Below the pieces are notes generated by a model. That model worked only from the letters and a program-made list of their open reading frames with translations, was not told where the DNA came from and ran no database searches. From Gymnopus androsaceus JB14 (Eukaryota > Basidiomycota > Agaricomycetes > Agaricales > Omphalotaceae), in assembly GCA_009733575.1 (NCBI GenBank), contig ML769466.1, forward strand, positions 62,001 to 126,000: DNA of 64,000 nucleotides. Reading direction: 5' to 3'. A program made the position numbers and the translations under genes. This document shows positions 59,423 to 64,000 of the stretch, one piece after another. Numbering within the stretch: position 1 is the stretch's first letter; each line of letters begins with the position of its first letter.

Positions 59423-60660
59423 AATCTAACAAGGTCGATATACAGTCATAGAATGAAGGGTAATATAACGTATCTCGGCGTATAGTTTGGTCTCCAACGA
59501 TGAATAGCTTCAAGTAGTCTGCTGATGCAGAAAAATGACTAACCATAAAAAGACTTTTGCATTGTCGCGAAGATATCGGTATTGAGGCTGTAGATAAGTA
59601 GTGAGAACCATACTAATAGATCTCGAGTAGCTTCGGTGTTGACACCTTGATGACTAGTCGACCAATATGGCGCCACTGCCGAGACTTGAGCGGGATGTCA
59701 CGCTTCAGTTCCTCAAACCATCTGTCGAAGTGAAGCTTGAACATACGAGGATGATAATATTGAATCATGATAGTAATCGATCTCATGAGCTCGAAGGAAC
59801 AAAGAAGAAAGTGAAGGCATCGAAAAGCACTATCAGCAGACGCCACTGGATAGATTAAAGATATGAACCGCTAGTAGACGGCGCTGGATACGCGCTGATA
59901 GTTCCTGTGCATAAATCCTACATAATGTGTTAGAGAATTACATCATCTAATAGGATGGGACATGGTGACAGCTGGCCTGCTGAACGACTCGGAGAGTCCT
60001 TGTACGATGTACAGTAACTCATGCTACAAGACATGACACTACTATAAGTACTATCTCAATGGCAATCAGAATAACGGACGAACTTGCCGAAAAATAGTTC
60101 ATCCCGGATCTCTAGTCCCCGATGTATTTTCGAGGTCGCAATTGTGAACCTTCTTCATCTCGCACAGGCTCCCCGCCAAAATTCCTGTTCCTCTGTCTTC
60201 AACTACGTTACTACCCAGCATGATATGGATAATATGAAAGCGGTGGAAGGAAGGAAGGGAGGGAAAGAACGGTGTAAAAAAGTAAGCCCGTAAGAAGGAA
60301 CGTGATAAGGGACATGGACTTGCGACAGCTACACAAACACTTTCCTTACCTTGTCCATGAAACTGACTCTCCGTGGAGGTTTAGGCGTGCGTCAAAGAGG
60401 GAGGAGATATCCGCCCCGCATTAAAATTGTCGGGTATTGCAGTTGGGTAGGCAGAGTGGTGCAGGAGGTAGTGGAAGAGGAAGGGAGGCAGTAGGGATGG
60501 AGGGAGGGACGACGGATGGCTGACGAGACGAAAGGGATGCGAGATTACTTGTCAGATTTGGCGGCGGGGAAGATACAGAGTAAGCGCCTGAGTGGAATTG
60601 CGCAAACGCGTAACTGATGTGTGCTTCAATCCACAGCAGTTGCTATAACATAGTCCATTG
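59423..60660. other. Intergenic region
   Basis: Upstream of the DUF7330 gene. No convincing gene is seen; short frames at 59667-59858 and 60084-60293 lack coding character. A GGAAGGAAGGGAGGG purine tract lies at 60247-60263. Confidence 0.4.
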
Positions 60661-60669
60661 ACTGGCCCG

Positions 60670-60840
60670 CTACTCCTCCTCGCTTTCCGACTGAGACGCT
60701 TCGACTTCCTCGCCTTCCGACCTGAGGACTTTACTCATGGATGTTCGTATCCGCTGGAGGTTGAGAATATATTCCGACTTTAGCGGCTACTTGAGCCAGG
60801 ATTTAGGCCGCCATCGCTTTCCTGAGTCCAAGGTCGCATA
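60670..60840 (-). pseudogene. Fragment of the coiled-coil gene
   Basis: The plus-strand stretch CTTTCCTGAGTCCAAGG at 60820-60836 and the preceding GGCTACTTGAGCCAGGATTT repeat, with changes, positions 55150-55195 of the coiled-coil gene, in the same orientation. It is too short and diverged to code. Confidence 0.55.
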
Positions 60841-61095
60841 AGTCAGCGAACTGCGCGTGCGCCGTGCCGCGAACCTGCCTCAAACCTGCCTCTCATACTT
60901 GCACAACGCTTTCATCCTCGAGGCCATGACTATGCTCATTAGCTAGCGCTAATCCACTACAAAGTTCTTCCGAGTTCGCCATCGCGACAGGTCAAACGTA
61001 ATTGCCACTCTGCGGATCCATTGGGTCCAGCCTAAGCTTAAATTGGGTCTTTTGAAATTATTTCAACTTTCTCTTTTCTCTCCTCCTCCGTCGAT

Positions 61096-62950
61096 ATGGA
61101 AGAAACAGGACAAGTAGCTATTTTTTGGGATTATGATGAGTCTCGAACCGATTCGATCCACTTTTTGCTCAAGATGTAAATCATGCAGAGAACTGTGCTG
61201 CTCCTTCCAGCTTAAGTGGCTATGAACTCGTCAGGAGGATTCGCGATCTTGCTCACGAGTTTGGGAGCGTCAAGCTTTTGAAAGCCTACACTGAGCTCTC
61301 TGAGCAAAGTATCAATTCTCCTCGGTCAATCGCATTGCGATCCGAACTCCAGTCCTCTGGTGTCAGCTATAACCGATTGTCCTCATAATGGATACAAAGA
61401 ATGTCGCGGACCAGATGATTATAGGTCTGTTTTATCCAGCATCGTTTCATTTCTTCTTCAGCTTCTCATCCGTGCTTTCAGCGGACATGCTCGACTTTTG
61501 CGATGGACAATCCAACCAATCCTTCGAATACTACGATCTTACTTATGTCTGGCGACAGAGATTTTGCGTACCCACTATCGGTTTTACGACTGAGAAGGTA
61601 TAATGTCGTCGTCGTGGCACCTTCTGTCGTTCATCCCAGTCTTCGAAGCACAGGCGTCGAGATTTTTCGAATGGAGTACTAGTATATTTGGGTGTGATTG
61701 GACGAAATGACTCGTATCCATATCCCAACAATCCTTTTCAATCAGCCAGGGGTCGACCTCGTAGTTACGAGTATGGCGACGTGGTGTCACCAAGCTTGAC
61801 CACGACTCCCACCGGTTCGCTGTCCCGTCCAGCTTTCCCTAATGTCATCACAGCACAAGCTGCCCGTACTCCTGCGTCTTCCTTGGGCTCTCAAAGCTCC
61901 AATAATTCCAAGGAAGATTCAAAGCTTCTTCGCTCTCCCATAAAGTCCCATGTCTCTGCGCCATCTCCTAGCGTCATGCCTAGCTCGGCAGGACCTCCAC
62001 CCAGCACGAGATCGTCTTCCTCTCTATCTTATGAATGTTCTCGTACTCCCGAGACAGAAACGAGTCCGCCAGGATATTCTAGTATCACTGCGGAGTCTCT
62101 ACCACCAAACCGGAAATCATAACGGTGGTTGGATGGCTCTCGCCCGTCCGATTAACACACAGCCGTCTTCGTCTTCAACACTTCTACCTAGCCCTTCTAG
62201 TCCACCGTCAGCGCAAATCCTGACAAACGAGACGAAATCGGTCGCGACCAACACCGGTATCCATCGCTTCTCCAAATTTACCTCGCGTTCCCCTTCCTTC
62301 CTTTGCGCGGCCTATTAGTGTCGGTCCCTCTTTCCCCAGGACGAACTCTTCATTGGGATTAGCCAGTCCAAAAACGAGTGCTGCGGTGGGTCTAGAGGAG
62401 CAGGCACCGGGAAATGTACCCGAAATCCTTTCGCCGCATTCTCCAAGTCCTTGCCTTCTTTCTCCTGCTACGGGAAATGTCTCTACACTTCGTTTGACTG
62501 TCATCGACGCAGAATCAGGTGTCTTGAGTGGCGAAGTCATACCTTCCTTGCAGTCTGCAGTATCTCAGTTGCCAAAACCATCTGAGCCAACGTTACCTCA
62601 GGTTACTGCGCTATCAAATACCTCAGAACCAGCAAGCAGCTCGCCTGTAACAACTCCTACATCCTGTGCCTGCTCCTCCACTAAAATCCATCCCCCCATT
62701 TTTCCTCTCTCTCGTCCAGCATCTCGAAAAGCTTCGACTGAAGGGCATTTTGAATCCACTGAGATCCGTTGTATCTCTAACCTTGATAAAAGGCGACAAG
62801 GAGTTGTATCGTCATGCCGGATGTACCAAATGGAAGGATTTTGCCGATAAAGCAGAAGGGCTGGGCTTGATTAAGCTCGGAGGAGAAGGAGGTAAAGCGT
62901 GGATTACGGTACATCCTGATCTTCGAGGAAGGATCCAGCTCAAATCGTGA
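61096..62950 (+). pseudogene. Inverted pseudogene copy of the NYN/LOTUS gene
   Basis: Starts MEETGQVAIFWDYDE, nearly identical to the gene at 37423-39203 but on the opposite strand. The first intron donor reads ATGAGT where the intact copy has GTGAGT (61136), an extra C lies near 61366 in exon 2, and the long exon is split over three frames (for example at about 61660 and 62120). The final LOTUS-like part is still readable (QHLEKLRLKGIL, HAGCTKWKDFADKAEGLGLI, stop at 62950). Homology extends upstream into the promoter to about 60925. Confidence 0.92.
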
Positions 62951-63738
62951 TTAGAATGGTTAGTATGTATAAGTTGGGCGAAGCCTGACTTATCTAAAGA
63001 TACGACAAGCAGAGACGATGAGAGGCGCACATTCAATCTTTGCTTCCAACCACAACCGTCAGCCTCTGAATTCGCGTTTCTTTTCCCCACCCACCCTCCC
63101 TCTTCATATAAGACATATTTCACTAGCGTTCAGGCATTTCTTGCTTGCTCGTTGCGAGACTTGGATGTCTGCGCGAGCGTGCAATAGACCCACCCGCGCG
63201 GAGCCAAGCTCCAGCCAAAACCCAAAAGATTTATGTTGGTTATATACTTACTTATATAGTGCTTTCCGACGGAGGAGAGTCTCGCCTCTTGTCCTATCTT
63301 GATATTTTGTTATTTTGCTATCACGAAGATACCTTGCCCGTTCTGTATATGTACTGAACCGCACTTGCTGTATTATATTGCATATATATTCTTCTTGTAC
63401 AGCAGCAGTTTGGGTCGCCGTTGCTTTACTGAGTCCATGAGCAAAGTCTAAAGTGAGTCCCTTTTGATGCTAGTACAGTAGTACTTAATGACAGCTGACC
63501 GTTCAGTTTCTTCACTGTATTTCTTTGGTATTTCTACCTACGAAATACAAATAAAAAACCTGAGAAGGCAGCTCTCTTCATTTACTTCTAAACTACATAT
63601 TTACATGTAACGAGTGGATGCGTAGAAAGGTCGGAAGACGTTCGGGTTTTTCGTTGGCCGGGCTCAAGGGTTTGCTCCGAACCTAACCTAAACTTTATGT
63701 AATGTTTGTATCCATGGTTGACCTTCACCTTCACCTCC
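62951..63738. other. Intergenic region with a small gene fragment
   Basis: Near 63405-63500 the words GCTTTACTGAGTCCA, GCAAAGTCTAAAGTGAGTC and GACAGCTGACC echo the coiled-coil gene start (55180-55260), in the same orientation. Otherwise nothing is seen; the part next to 63739 is the promoter of the edge gene. Confidence 0.45.
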
Positions 63739-64000
63739 ATGGCTGAACGTACCCAAACCCAGATCGCAGGGTTCTTTTATGTCCATTCTCGTATCGGCGA
63801 TTTTGGTGCTATCAATCCGCTTATTCTTAATCCCAATGACAATGTTTCTATTCTTTTCACTCACGTCGACAAAGCCGTCAATGCAAACTACCGGCTCTGC
63901 CAGGAAATTCCAGCAACTGAGCGCTCAGTTTCTTCTTTCAAACTCTTCCCGGTGGATCTGCCCGTAGAACCTATCGAGAGCCTTCAAGATCGCGTGCTAT
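63739..64000 (+). CDS. Start of an unrecognised gene, cut off by the window end
   Basis: An ATG at 63739 opens a frame that runs to the end of the window (87 codons): MAERTQTQIAGFFYVHSRIG, later LILNPNDNVSILFTHVDKAV and SFKLFPVDLPVEPIESLQDR. Its steady mix of hydrophobic and polar residues and absence of stops suggest real coding, with no signal peptide or known motif. A downstream ATG at 63779 lies in another frame and gives an unlikely hydrophobic product. Confidence 0.5.
   Translation, partial: MAERTQTQIAGFFYVHSRIGDFGAINPLILNPNDNVSILFTHVDKAVNANYRLCQEIPATERSVSSFKLFPVDLPVEPIESLQDRVL

Noticed and set aside
1..64000. tRNA, rRNA or biosynthetic gene cluster
   Set aside because: I saw no cloverleaf with conserved A and B boxes, no rRNA sequence, and no core synthase (PKS, NRPS, terpene) in any frame.

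Overview
This is a window from the nuclear genome of a filamentous fungus, most likely a mushroom-forming basidiomycete (Agaricomycetes). The genes are dense in short introns (about 50-70 bp, GT-AG with a few GC-AG). Several proteins belong to families known mainly or only from such fungi (DUF6604, DUF6535, DUF7330, a multi-pass membrane family, a C2/EF-hand phosphatidylserine decarboxylase). There are no bacterial-style operons.

Layout. 1-5.1 kb: end of a phytanoyl-CoA dioxygenase-like gene (-), a nuclear-type protein with a repeated module (+), and a secreted GH28 pectinolytic enzyme (+). 5.5-7.4 kb: a single-pass membrane glycoprotein (-). 8.1-8.5 kb: an imperfect inverted repeat. 9.4-15.9 kb: a large phosphatidylserine decarboxylase with two C2 domains and an EF-hand (-). 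17.8-21.3 kb: a DUF6604 protein and a peroxiredoxin (+). 21.6-26.2 kb: a RhoGEF gene that is broken by stops and frameshifts (-). 27.0-30.3 kb: an intact DUF2235 hydrolase fused to WD40 repeats (+), followed by about 4 kb of AT-rich DNA with a nest of small inverted-repeat elements sharing CATCAG...CTGATG ends (30.5-34.4 kb). 34.8-35.2 kb: a small secreted protein (-). 37.4-39.2 kb: an intact NYN/LOTUS-like RNA-biology gene (-).

From 39 kb on the window is a duplication and decay zone. A bromodomain-BAH chromatin-remodeller subunit (RSC1/2-like, 47.5-52.2 kb, -) has several truncated copies scattered at about 39.5, 41.5-42.0, 45.6-46.6 and 52.4 kb. The membrane-protein gene at 39.4-41.2 kb has a decayed partner at 47.0-47.4 kb. 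The NYN gene has an inverted pseudogene at 61.1-62.95 kb. The RhoGEF N-terminal region has a decayed copy at 56.8-57.6 kb. A coiled-coil gene at 54.5-55.3 kb has fragments at 60.7 and 63.4 kb. Between these sit a DUF6535 membrane gene, two small acidic nuclear-type genes, a DUF7330 protein, and at the right edge the start of an unrecognised gene.

No gene cluster with one shared pathway is apparent. The most notable single gene is the DUF2235-WD40 fusion, whose architecture (catalytic N-terminus plus a ligand-sensing type propeller) resembles that of innate-immunity-like effector/sensor proteins; that role is inference. Several otherwise coherent genes (PSD, BAH/bromodomain, DUF6535, DUF7330) show one-base frame breaks, which may be real decay or assembly indels, whereas GH28, peroxiredoxin, DUF2235-WD40, DUF6604 and NYN read through cleanly.
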